Assembly: GCA_036426205.1 (NCBI GenBank)
Contig: CM071587.1
Span: 3,790,958-3,854,957, forward strand
Source: Ascaphus truei
Lineage: Eukaryota; Chordata; Amphibia; Anura; Ascaphidae
Reading direction: 5' to 3'
Length of the DNA stretch: 64,000 bases
Shown here: in pieces, positions 9,651 to 20,784 of the stretch
Position numbering within the stretch: the stretch's first letter is position 1
How the letters are laid out: each line of letters opens with the position of its first letter
Program-made: the position numbers and the translations under genes
Notes under the pieces: generated by a model
Told to the model about the DNA's origin: nothing
Database searches by the model: none
What the model saw: the letters and a program-made list of their open reading frames with translations, nothing else

Positions 9651-11844
9651 AGTTACAGAGGCCCCATGTTCTTCCCCCGGCAATCAGTTTAATTGTCATG
9701 GGGGTAAGTGCGAGGCCTCTGTAACCACGGGACTCGGTGCAGTGCCACCGACTGCACCGCCATCAAGCCAGTCCTGCATGATTGCTGCCTCCTAGGCTTT
9801 AGCAGGGATACCCCCAATACCTGGCTGTCCTTAATTGGCTTTTATGTATTATCCCCTGGACAGTATGCATCCAGATAAGCCTATTGATTACGTATTATTG
9901 GTAATAGGATGTTTGCATATAGTACATTGCATGTGTTACCCAGCCTCCATTAGGAGGGCTCACTTGCTTGGAGACCCTTTGGCCTCCCAGATAAAGTCGT
10001 CCTGTTCCCACGTTCCATATGTTGCGGGTTTGCTTTAATAATACAGTGTTTACAAGAACTATTCGAGTCCAACGCAGCAATATATACTTCCGCAGTTGGG
10101 TTTTCTGGATGCTTGTTCCATGTTGCACTGACAGCAGCAAAAGAAAGACAGGGTAATGGTTTGAATGAGTTCACTGCGAGTTATCCCAGTGGTAGGATAA
10201 AACAGTGGAAGAGGGAGCATGATGGCTAATGGCACACGAGAGCAAGAGCCCTATTTTTATACCAAGAACACATTTTTAAACAATGTTTGGCTTTTAATAA
10301 TTTTCCCTGCCTTCACGTTGGCCAATTTAGGGATTAGAAATCTGCTCCTTAAACAGCTTGGCCATAAATAATAGTACATGCTAAACATAATGGTTTGTAA
10401 GGCTCTACAATAAATATCTGGTGCCTCTGGGAAAGCTTGAAACTAGGGGCTTTTGGGGACTAAATTGTTTAAGCTTCATTATTGAGGCAGCAATTCCACC
10501 TGCTTGATTCTTTTTATTTATATTTACCGATGCAGTTACCTGGGTTTCTGCTCCCTCCCAATGAAATTCAAAATGGCGGCCACATCCTGTACGGTGAGCA
10601 CAGCCATGTATATAGTCAACACCAACAGAGCTGGGCAAGGAGGGTTACGTTGGTGATACACTCACATGGGAGAACCTACCACAGCACAATTATTTTTCCA
10701 CCACTTCCCAAATATACTGCACTTTTGTCCTTTTTCTCTCTCCGTATTTTTTTTTAAGCAGCACTGATCGTCTCTCTTTCCTTCGCCATATTTTGTGTTG
10801 GGATCGTGGAACGTCACCTCCTTTCCCAGAAGCAACTTCAACCAGCATAGGAAAATTGAAGTTTTTTTAAATTTTGTACTATAATATTTAACGTTTATAA
10901 AAGATAACCCGGGGATTTTAGCGTTTATATTGGCTTTTTAAAAAAAAAATTGTATTGTATGTCTTTATTTATATAGCGCCATTAATGTACATAGCGCTTC
11001 ACAGTAGTAATACACGTGGTAATCAAATAAATAACAGATAATATAAATAACAGATCATGGGAATAAGTGCTTTAGACATAAAAGTAGCATTAAGGAAGAG
11101 GAGTCCCTGCCCCGAGGAGCTTACAGTCTAATAAAATTTGATCTATGGTTAACCAGTAACGCCTTGAATGTAGGGACAACACGCCAGAAAGCTACCATTG
11201 GTTTTCATGGTTACCCTATTCAGTGCCGAGCAATACAATAACAGCCACTCAAGCACTGAAAGAGTTAAAAGGTTGAGTACATACAAGGTTGAATCTGTCA
11301 CAGTAGCTTAGCACCTACAGGAAATAAGCCACTATTATATCAATAAGTTACAAAATATCCAGATGTAGTTGCAATGCCTTACTACTTAAATCCAAGGTGC
11401 GGAAAGATATACTGCATTTGATATAATGCTTTAGGGAACATTTATATGCTTAACAGAAGTTAATGATGCTATAAATAAGAAACCCCGTTCACAAATACAC
11501 ACGTTTAAAGGTTTTCCTGAAATAGTAAGGGTTTTCACAAGAATAAAAATCAGATTTTCCAGGCCCCATTTTCTAAGGAAGAGGTCCGTTAAAGGTTTGT
11601 AGGTCGTGCCCCAGAATGATGAATGGTCTGTACTGTTGCTGGGAATTTGAAGTACACTTCCATTACCCCAATATTTGCCAGGTCTTCCTTGTTGTTCTGT
11701 ATGTATGTATATCTCTATTTACATAGCGCCCACAGCTGTACTTAGCCACTCAACGAGACAATACTGTACTGTACAGGGAATTATAGTCCAATAAGATCAG
11801 ACAACAAGAAAGGTAATCCCTGTCGCGGAGAGTTTACAATCCAA
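9651..11844. other. Intergenic DNA with dispersed repeats, no gene seen
   Basis: No exon-like or RNA-gene signal was found. Two blocks at 10950-11145 and 11700-11840 share the pattern 'TTTATATAGCGCC ... GGAGCTTACAGTCTAAT', a dispersed family that recurs at 42880-43050, 51500-51660 and 62285-62356. Confidence 0.5.
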
Positions 11845-12156
11845 GGTCGCGATTATAGTTGCCGTGCACGGGACAGAGCGCAGGACAGAGCGCGGGCCTG
11901 TCGCTTGCGCGAAACATGCACGGAGGCTGGAGGTGATGGGGAGGCGTCACCAGGCTGGTTCGCCCCCATTGGCTGAACCGCTGACGTGACGCGGGCCGTG
12001 GCGCGGAAAAAAAACGAATTCATTTGTTTTTTTCAAAAATCGCCCGCACGTTCGCTCTGCGGCGCTCGCACACAAGATGGGCGGCCTCGTTGAGGAACAC
12101 ACATTTGTACTCATGGCACGCAATGTCGCGCGCATGCGGCCACTATAATCGCGGCC
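11845..12156. mobile_element. PIF/Harbinger-like MITE (diverged target site)
   Basis: The terminal inverted repeats are GGTCGCGATTATAGT and ACTATAATCGCGGCC. Flanking trinucleotides are CAA on the left and TAA on the right, consistent with a mutated 3-bp TWA duplication. The interior is CpG-rich. It is related in its ends to the elements at 19.6 and 27.3-27.9 kb. Confidence 0.6.
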
Positions 12157-14164
12157 TAAGTGGTATGATGGGAGATTTACAGAGACAGCAGGTGAGGGAA
12201 TAAGTGTAAGGAATCCGCACCTGGGTTTGGCTGGAACTCATCCTTACAGAACTATAGAGTTTCCAGACAAACCCTCCCTGAACCTGCAATCTAGTATCAC
12301 CTGCTTCTTGCTGCCTACTGTGCAGCTCTGGCCTGATTGGCTTTCGGTGCTACTTAACTGCTGCCCTTCCCCCCAGGAAGTTGCTGAACATAATTCCTGC
12401 TGCAAGTAACTGTGCTTGTCACAGGCGCCTCTGTTTGGCCTGGCTTGGCCTCCTTGTGCCTTCGCCCTTTTCTCCCTCTCAGCCTTTTCCTGTCTTCCCG
12501 TGCTGAAGCGCTGGATCCCCAATGCTGTGGCTTCTGGTTCTTAGCCTCCTCCAAGCGGAGATTATTCCTGTGCTGAAGCCCCGGTGCTGAAGCTTCATGT
12601 TCCTGTGTCTATCAGTTCCCCGTCGCGCTGCAGCACCTACACTGAAGCGCCTTCGCTGAAGTTTTCCCGTTTGCCGAATTTTGCATTTGACCTCGACCTT
12701 GCTCCTGTGCCGCCTACCTTGACCCCCGGCTTGCCTACGGACTACGCTGCTTTCTCCAACCCTGACCCGGCTACCCACAACTACGGACTACACAACCCGG
12801 GCCCGGCTTCGTGGTCTAAGGTCGGTGTTTTCCCATCCCCACCTCCGTTCCGCAGTCTTGTGGCGAGCACGGTCGTTACAATAAGTGCAGGAGATGGCAG
12901 TTCTTGGTCACAATGGTTGGTAGGAGTGACTCTGGGTGTGGGACAGTAACCGTGAGTCTAAGCTTTTGAAATGGTTGATTTAAGAGGCGAGTTGTTTTCT
13001 GTGATTTTCAATTATTTTGAGCCAGTCTCACTGATTTTTTACCGTAATTGGAAATGTCAGCAGTGTTAATGGTAAAAATGGGGACACTTGCATTCATCCA
13101 GAAGCCCCATATATTACGGATTTTGCTCTTTGGAGGAGGTTGACATATCTGCTTTCCAGTGGCCCTTATATTGGGGGGGGGGTGGTTTTTGGTGTCAATA
13201 AAAGGTCTGCTTAGCAGTCTTGGTAATAAGCATTGGTGACCAACAGCTGTAATCGACATTACGAACGCCAAATCATGGTATGTGATGGCTGTTCTTTAAG
13301 CAGATAAGAATGGGTGGTGATTGTTACTGCATTACACAATCATATTCAGGAAACAGTTAAAATGCTCAGTAAATGGCTTAAAACCCCCTCTGATCTTGTC
13401 TATTCTTCTCCAGCCAGAAATGTACCATAAAAAAAGAAAAATGCACAAATTACCAAGTATTGTAGTAAAAACTGCATAGATTTGTTCTGATCACAGCACC
13501 ACTGGACTCACTGCAGCATTCCTTCATAAACGTATGCATTAGCGGCTAACAATGAGGAGATGTTATTGCACTGCCCACTTCTATTCTGTGCCTACATTTG
13601 TAAAGGTCATTGACCTGGCACGGAGAGGTGTTGCTGGGCCCCCCTTGGCACTGAAAGGGTTAAGAAAAGCAAGACGCAAAAATACAGTTGATGGGCAGAG
13701 TTACAAACACAGATCATAAATGAAGAGCTTCATCAAAACACGTATGTAGCGTTGTGCTTTATCCGGGACTTTCTGTAACATAAGCCGAATTCACCGAGCA
13801 TAAATATTTACACAACCATTTGGCCGGATTCGCCGTCGGCTCCCCCTGAAAACAGCATTTGAAAGGGAGATAGAAAATCGGTTTAACTTCTAAGTGTTGA
13901 CATCATCCTTTGAAAAACACTACTGGATCTAACTGTGTCAACGAAGGTTCGGGTTTCAGCCACTGCAGCGCGCACAGAATGTCGTATTCACTGAGGTTCA
14001 CCGAATGGAAAATGCCGGAGGAAAAAAGACCCAGCTTGTCTGGTAAAGGGAAGGTTTCTTTTTCCAACACCTCATTGTACGGCTTGTGTATTATCGGTGT
14101 TCCCATTGAATTTGTAGACACGGGTGGTGTCCCAACAGGGGGATATCAAGACGTCTCCAAGCCC
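12157..14164. other. Intergenic stretch; one unassigned ORF at 13903-14121
   Basis: Most of this stretch shows nothing I can name. On the minus strand, 13903-14121 reads open for 72 codons with protein-like composition (fragments MGTPIIHKPYNEVLEK and LSEYDILCALQW), but I do not recognise a family and see no clear splice sites. It ends next to a TGTTTTTCAAAGG that resembles the terminus of the adjacent 49-bp-unit element, so it may be transposon-derived. Confidence 0.3.
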
Positions 14165-14936
14165 CTCATATAAGGAACCCCAACCCTCTCTAATAGCGCA
14201 TCTGAGATCAGATGCATTGTAAGGAACCCCAACCCTCTCTAATAGCGCGCCTGAGATCAGATGCTTTGTAAGGAACCCCAACCCTCTCTAATAGTGCGTC
14301 TGAGATCAGATGCATTGTATGGAACCACAACCCTCTCTAATAGTGCGTCTGAGATCAGATGCATTGTATGGAACCCCAACCCTCTCTAATAGCGCGTCTG
14401 AGATCAGATACATTGTAAGGAACCCCAACTCTCTCTAATAGCGCGCCTGAGATCAGATGCATTGTAAGGAACCCCAACCCTCTCTAATAGTGCGTCTGAG
14501 ATCAGATGCATTGTAAGGAACCCCAACCCTCTCTAATAGCGCGTCTGAGATCAGATGTATTGTAAGGAACCCCAACTCTCTCTAATAGCGCACCTGAGAT
14601 CAGATGCATTGTATGGAACCACAACCCTCTCTAATAGCGCGTCTGAGATCAGATGCATTGTAAGACCCCGAACCTCTCAATTAGCGCGCTAGATCAGATG
14701 TATTGTAAGGAACCCCAACCCTCTCTAATAGCGCGTCTGACATCAGATGCATTGTAAGGAACCCCAACCCTCTCTAATAGCGCGTCTGAGATCAGATGCA
14801 TTGTATGGAACCACAACCCTCTCTAATAGCGCGTCTGATATCAGATGCATTGTAAATTCATCTGTACTTGGTACAATTTTCAAATGACCTGAAAATAGCC
14901 GGGAACCCTTTAGGGACGCCCGGGGGAAGAAAAAAA
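14165..14936 (-). mobile_element. 49-bp-unit repeat element, expanded to about 14 units (copy 3)
   Basis: About fourteen tandem units of 49 bp (AAGGAACCCCAACCCTCTCT followed by AATAGCGCGTCTGAG) run from 14165 to 14850. They are followed by the element's own left flank (TTTTCAAATGACCTGAAAAT, CCCTTTAGGGACGCCCGGG). The opposite end is missing. A (CA)n run follows at 15001-15055. Short ORFs through the array are artefacts. Confidence 0.85.
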
Positions 14937-14999
14937 AAACTGGAGCTAGAGATTAAGACAGACAATCATGTTTTTTTGGCACCACAAAACATTTATACA

Positions 15000-15057
<58 letters not shown>

Positions 15058-15689
15058 CCTCCTCTCTTCTGGGGGATTGCTGCTTTAATGATCACCCTCA
15101 TAACTTACACCAGTAGCACCTATAGACGACAGTGGTTTTGACTGTTGAAAACTCACAAATTAATCAAACGGCTGAATTAGTGAGTTATTTCATTTTTATT
15201 TAGCAATAATCATTTATTTTATGCGGCACGGAGAGCACACACAGTGCTGTTCACAATGTAATAACTACTGCCGTTTCATTCACTGGCACAACACATCTCT
15301 CGTCTAAAGAGATTACAATCTAGTGGTTTTAGTGTTTACGGGACAGAAGATAAACTGGTGTCCCCAAAGGACCAGAAAGAGGAATAAATGTCCCCAAGTA
15401 GGTTACAGGTTCGTGTTTAATTCAACGAGATGCAGCAATTTGCACGAAGTAACAAAGATCTGGCATTCACCACTTCAAAGGTCAGTGCTTTAAACCCAGC
15501 AAAAGGTTACTTCATCCCATGAACAACTGCATCACCCCACCGTGCCATCACAAACGGTTTATCGCCATATTTAAATAATCCACTATCAGTTTGCCGAGGC
15601 ATAGGTTGTTCATTGTCTGCCCAGGTTCACGGGCCCATGCGTATGCCCACCTACACCATTTATCCGTCAGCTTGTAATGAATGCAGTAT

Positions 15690-15887
15690 GTACAGCATGG
15701 GCGCGGCCAACTCCAGTCCTCAGGGGCCACCAACAGATCAGGCTTTAAGGATGTCCCTGCTTCAGCACAGGTGGCTCAATCAGTGGCTCAGTCTTTGACT
15801 TTGAGCCACCTGTGCTGAAGCAGGAACATCCTGCAAACTTGACCTGCTGGTGGCCCTTGAAGACTGGAGTTGGCCGCCCCTGAGCTA
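15690..15887. mobile_element. Foldback hAT-like MITE
   Basis: Same family as 3646-3843: GCGGCCAACTCCAGTCCTC on the left, GGAGTTGGCCGCCCCTG on the right, with the inner arms TTCAGCACAGGTGGCTCA and TGAGCCACCTGTGCTGAA. The right flank AGCTAGAG fits nnnTAnnn, but the left flank does not match it. Confidence 0.8.
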
Positions 15888-16309
15888 GAGAATACCGTGT
15901 CCGGAACATTTTGCTAAGCGTGGCAATGCCAAAGCGAAGCAGAGACCTGACAGCGGGCTGCTTTGGAAACGTTGCTGTTTGGCCATATAATGGATTAGGA
16001 AGATTTTATTGCTGCCGGGGGATGATCCAGGATTTTCTCTTTTCGAATACCGCACTAGATCATTGGAAAGAGAGAGAGGCTACGTTCTTTAATGTGGAAA
16101 AATGAGAAAAAGTGTGCAATTCATAGCAGAATACCTGGAAATTCCTACGAAATGAGGACACACCACCAAACTTGCCCATTCTTTTATTTAGATTTAAGAG
16201 GTCAGATCAAATTTTTTTTTTAAAGCCTTTTTTAGGTTTAAAAACAGTTCCTAAGCATCTCTATTTTAGGAACATCATTAAGGGTGAAAGAGTAATCTGG
16301 TGATATCAG

Positions 16310-16962
16310 TATAGAGCAGTGTTTTTTTTGTTTTGTTTTTTTTAACCTTTTTTGGTGAAGGAACACTATAATTATATTGTGAAATTCTGACGAACCCCAA
16401 CCCTCTCTAATAGCGCGTCTGAGATCAGATACATTGTAAGGAACCCCAAACCTCTCTAATAGCATGTTTGAGATCCGATGCATTGTAAGGAACCCCAACC
16501 CTCTCTAATAGTGCGTCTAAGATCAGATGCATTGTAAGGAACCCCAAACCTCTCTAATAGCATGTCTGAGATCCGATGCATTGTAAGGAACCCCAACCCT
16601 CTCTAATAGCGCGTCTGAGATCAGATGCATTGTAAGGAACCCCAACCCTCTAGAGACAGTGGTGGGGGGGAGAGAGGATGGAGAGACAGTGGTGGGGGAG
16701 AGAGGATGGAGAGGCAGTGGGGGGGGATAGGTTGTAGAGAGAGAGTGGGGGGGAGAGAGGATGGAGAGGGAGTGGGGGGGATAGAGGATGAGAGGGAGAG
16801 GAAGGATGGGTGGAGAGGGAGGGAGAATGGGGTGACAGGGAGAAGAGAGGATGGTGGGGATAAGGAGGGAGAGGGAGGAGAGAGGATGGGGAGAGGGAGG
16901 GGAGGATGGGTGGAGAGGGAGGATGGAGAGGGAGGATGGAGAGGGGAAAAAAAACAAAAAAA
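16310..16962 (-). mobile_element. 49-bp-unit element (copy 4) running into a GA-rich minisatellite
   Basis: About five 49-bp units (16390-16650) with the element's right end on the left side (CAGTG... and ATAATTATATTGTGAAATTC). At 16655 the array breaks abruptly into 300 bp of purine-rich repeats (GAGAGAGGATGGAGAG). The right part of the element is absent. Confidence 0.75.
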
Positions 16963-17929
16963 ACAGGGGAGGCGCAGTTTGGTTTTATTTGTTTTATAAA
17001 TATTTTTTAATGTGTCCCGGTTTTTACATTTGGAAATCTGGTCACCCTACCTATAGCGCTCCTGTGGGCTAGGAAAGGGTAAGACTGGACGGCCCATGAG
17101 CCTCGTGCTTGCCAGTAAAAGCATGATGATGACAATATCTTCCATAATAGGTGCGTCTTTTAACAACTTCCTAACTCTGCCTATTAACACTCCCCAAATC
17201 GCAAGCCAGCACACGCAGGAGCATACTGAAGTAAAGCACAAGATGTACCTCTCTATGCATCAATTTCACCCCAAACTGCCTTAACACATAGACTTATGCA
17301 CCTTAGTCAACATATATTTTGTTCTATATTGCTCTGTTTGTGTCAGTGAGAGATTTGGGGAGTGGTCACATGGAGCAATGGGAAGGGTTTCATGATGCAC
17401 CAATTATAATGGGATGTGTCCATATCTGCACTTTCCCCTACATCAGAAAGACACTGAATCGGCCAGGTCTGATATGGTGTAAAACGCTCTTATTAACAGA
17501 TCTGCGTCAAATGTAAGAAACTTCATTAACCCTTTCAGTTTCCGATAACACCGCTATCAATGCGTTCAATGGCACGGGCTACATCTGCACTAAGTGGGAC
17601 TGAACATTAACCCTTTGAATGCCCGATCACGTCAAGGCATGCATATTGGAATACTAAAACACTGCCCCGGAGTTGCTTGGTCAAACGATAAGCGTAGATG
17701 TTGTTAGAAATCGGGCAGGGAACCCGCTGGGTTTGTTCATTCACTGGCCACTGGAAATAACTTCGGGACAGTCAGGAACTCTGGGGCTCGCTGGTTGCAG
17801 GATACACGCAGAACGCAGCCAACGCTCCAATGCTCAAGTTCCATCTAGTGGACAAGACAAGAATTTGGCCTCAAACAACTTTAATACCGGGACTGGTACT
17901 TATTTGCTGCCAGAGGATCTTGCAATGCG

Positions 17930-18170
17930 TAGGCAGGGGTGCTCACTTCCAGTCTCTCGCCCAACAGGACAGGTTTTCAGCATATCCCAGCTTCAGCACA
18001 GGTGGCTCAGTCAAAGACTGAGCCTCTGATTAAGCCACCTGTGCTGAAGCTGGGACTAATTGAGCCACCTGTGCTGAAGCAAGGACTGATTGTGCCACCC
18101 GTGCTGAAGCAGAAATATCCTGAAAACCTGACCTGTTGGAGGGGCCCTGAGCACCCCCTGTTCTAAGGAA
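17930..18170. mobile_element. Foldback hAT-like MITE with duplicated inner arm
   Basis: CAGGGGTGCTCACTTCCAGT on the left and GAGCACCCCCTG on the right. The inner arm GAGCCACCTGTGCTGAAGC is present three times in the right half, so the arm has been duplicated in this copy. A SINE-like tail follows at 18196-18350. Confidence 0.75.
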
Positions 18171-18350
18171 TAATAAATCAATTATCTTCATTGATTAGGT
18201 TGTAATCTCTCTGGGGCAGGGATTTAGTTTCCGATTGTCTAATCTTATTTATTGCACGTATTGTACGACAATTCCTTGTACTGTATTATCTCTCTTGTAA
18301 AACGCCGGGTACAGCCGTGGGCGCTGTATAAATACAGATATACATACATT

Positions 18351-19129
18351 GTGGCCAAGTGGAGAGATAGCTACATCGCTGCCGGTTTGGTAATCCCTGC
18401 CTGCTGCTCAAAGTGGCATACTGTATACTCGGTGTCAATACGCTTTCCTGGTGCGAAACTTCCACTTCCTGGTAATAAAACTTAATTGGAACACTTCTTC
18501 CTGTGTTGATGAATGGTAGTTAAATACAAATAGAGTTGCCTTTTACTTAAAGGGCCTTCGCTATCCCAACTTTAAAAACAGAACTACAATTACTTTTTAA
18601 AACCGTACAACTAGCTACGTTATCAGGAATGAGCAAACCGCTATTAACTTCATTTTTTTTTTTGTACGTCAATGTCATTTCTTTAATACACAGGCAATAC
18701 ATTGAAATAGCTTATTGTGCCTTTTGTTCCACTCTTGCTTATGCCATCAGCTCCAACCTTACAATATAAACCTGCATTTCATTTCCATTTCTGAATATTA
18801 AACACAAATTTATATAATATACAAACACATTAGCTGTACCTGGAACATCCAAGGATAAATCAGGACCCTTCTTCAGGTGAGTAATATCGCTGCTCAGCTG
18901 GAGAAGTATTTCGTCTGAATCCCTGTACTAATTTAGTTAGGTCTAGTAGCACCTGTCCCCAGATTACCTCTGCAGGACCCACCCTCTCCCCAGCCGGCAG
19001 CCACGCAGAACTCAATCAGGCTGGAAGGTAGAGAAGGTTCCAGTAAAAAGTCAGTCCACGTCTTACCGTGTAGTCTCCTGAAGTTTTCCCCGGGCCTCTC
19101 ACACTGGGTCTTAAGAGGGCGTTTTAGGG
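18351..19129. other. Intergenic stretch without a recognisable feature
   Basis: AT-rich unique-looking sequence. I found no exon, RNA gene or clear transposon here. Confidence 0.4.
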
Positions 19130-19510
19130 CAGGAGTGACCAACGCCAGTTCTCAAGGGACACCAACAGGTCAGGATATCCCTGCTTCAGCACAGGTGGCT
19201 CAATACGACCCTGCTTCAACACAGATGGCTCAATCAGAGGCTCAGGCCCCATTAATATTAGCTCCGGGGACCCCCTGCTTCCTGAGGTACTTACCTCCTG
19301 TAGTGGGTTCCAGTAGCCACTCCAGGGTTCACTATATGGCTGCTCTTCAAAGCTCCCAAGCCGTGACATCATCCGGTGCGGCTTCCTATTGGCCCATGTG
19401 ACCGGGGGTCTTTAAACTGCAGGAGATACAGACCCTCCGAAGGGGGTGCCGGTATCTTGGGAAGCAGGGGGTCCCCGGAGCTGAAATTAATAGGGTTCCC
19501 CTGCTTCAAA
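19130..19510. mobile_element. Chimera of a hAT-like MITE fragment and a three-hairpin CCAAT element
   Basis: The left 110 bp is a truncated foldback MITE. The rest (19236-19510) belongs to the family best seen at 28970-29292: GGGACCCCCTGCTTCC, a central GGCTTCCTATTGGCCC, and a right end GCAGGGGGTCCCCGGAGCTG. Confidence 0.65.
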
Positions 19511-19614
19511 CAGCTCGGATTGCTCCTTTTAAGAGAATGGACGGAGGTAAACACGATGTCCCATGGCAGCCATCTTGGAAGGTAGAGGCGTTCTAACCTG
19601 CTGCTGTAGTAAGG

Positions 19615-19845
19615 CCGTGCTGTCGATGGCGACACGGCGGGTGACGTCACCCGTCGCCACCGGGCGGCGGGGTCGCGGGATTCCAGCAATTTGATTTGTG
19701 ACGCGACAGCCCTTAAAATCTAATTTTGCCGGCTTACAGTTTCCGCGACGTCGCTCCATCGCGCACACTATAAGCGCACGCGGCGGCGGCGGCAATGTAT
19801 TTGTTTTCGGGCGACGTCGCGTCGCCGGCACTATAAGCGCGGCCT
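19615..19845. mobile_element. PIF/Harbinger-like MITE, CpG-rich
   Basis: Ends read TAAGGCCGTGCT on the left and CACTATAAGCGCGGCCTTA on the right. Flanking trinucleotides are TAA and TTA, so the duplication is not exact. The interior carries GACGTCGC motifs shared with 27286-27560. Confidence 0.6.
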
Positions 19846-20520
19846 TACAGGCAAACACAGCTCTCTGCAGCTCCCGAGACAAAGCAAGAACCATTCAGTT
19901 ATGCTAAATCAATACGTTCGATTCGTACGTGCCGGTGTGTAGCCGGTGAGCTTGGAAGTAATAAAGTGTTTTACGGAGAACGGAGAACGTAACACGTACA
20001 GTTTAATATTTCAAATGCTTTTATCCCCTGAACAGAGTATGGCGTTTCTAAAAATGAAAACCGTGCTGGGAAGGGGAAGAATAGGCCGCTAGTGAGCACG
20101 AGATTCCTTATTAATGGGCATAGTGAGTGCTGCTTTGATATTCCCCATGTCAATTCCCAAAAGGTTCTGTCTATATGATACTTTGTGTACAGATACTGAG
20201 AAGCCCTGAGGCCATTTGGATGAGGGAGGGGGGAGGGCATGGGGTTGTGGATGCCCTCCTGGGTGACTTTTTGGGCTGTTGGTAAAGATTTAAGGGTGGG
20301 ATTGTATTATTATATGGTTAGTGATGTTTGATCATTTACACTGCTGTGTAGGTTCCTGTTGACGTATTATGGGTTAAATCTTGGCTGGGAGGCGAGAGGT
20401 TAATAGTATGTTATGAAGGTGGGTTTGTGGTCTGTTAATTCATTGGTGTTTTAAATAAATAGTGCTGCGGCCGTACCACCACCATTAAAAGTGTGTCTTG
20501 TGTGTTTATTCCTTTGGTAT

Positions 20521-20610
20521 ATACAGCTCAACCCCGTTATAGCGTGATCCGCTATAACGCGGATCCGCTTATAACGCGGTGTGAGCGTGGAACCCGAATA
20601 TTTAATTTAA
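20521..20610. repeat. Small palindromic repeat (GTTATAGCG / CGCTATAAC)
   Basis: Four alternating copies of a TATAACGCGG-type motif in 60 bp (GTTATAGCGTG, GCTATAACGCGG, CTTATAACGCGG). This looks like the end of a foldback element. The partner end was not found; half of a hAT-like MITE follows at 20625-20705. Confidence 0.5.
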
Positions 20611-20784
20611 AAAATATATATATATATTATTGAGCCACCTGTGCTGAAGCAGGGATATCCCCAATACCTGGCTCTTGAGCACTGGAGTTGGCCTCCCCTG
20701 CCTTAGACAATCAGCATTGCCGGATCAATGTAACGATGTTCTAGGTGTTCCAATGGACTAATCAAAAAACACAAAATAAGACAC

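Noticed and set aside
8346..9795. Overlapping ORFs up to 343 codons with VYTGITSLG-type repeats
   Set aside because: The 33-bp unit is divisible by three and lacks stops by chance; open in several frames simultaneously, which a real gene would not be.
14165..14850. CRISPR-like regular array
   Set aside because: The 49-bp units are direct tandem repeats without unique spacers, lie in transposon flanks, and the genome is eukaryotic.
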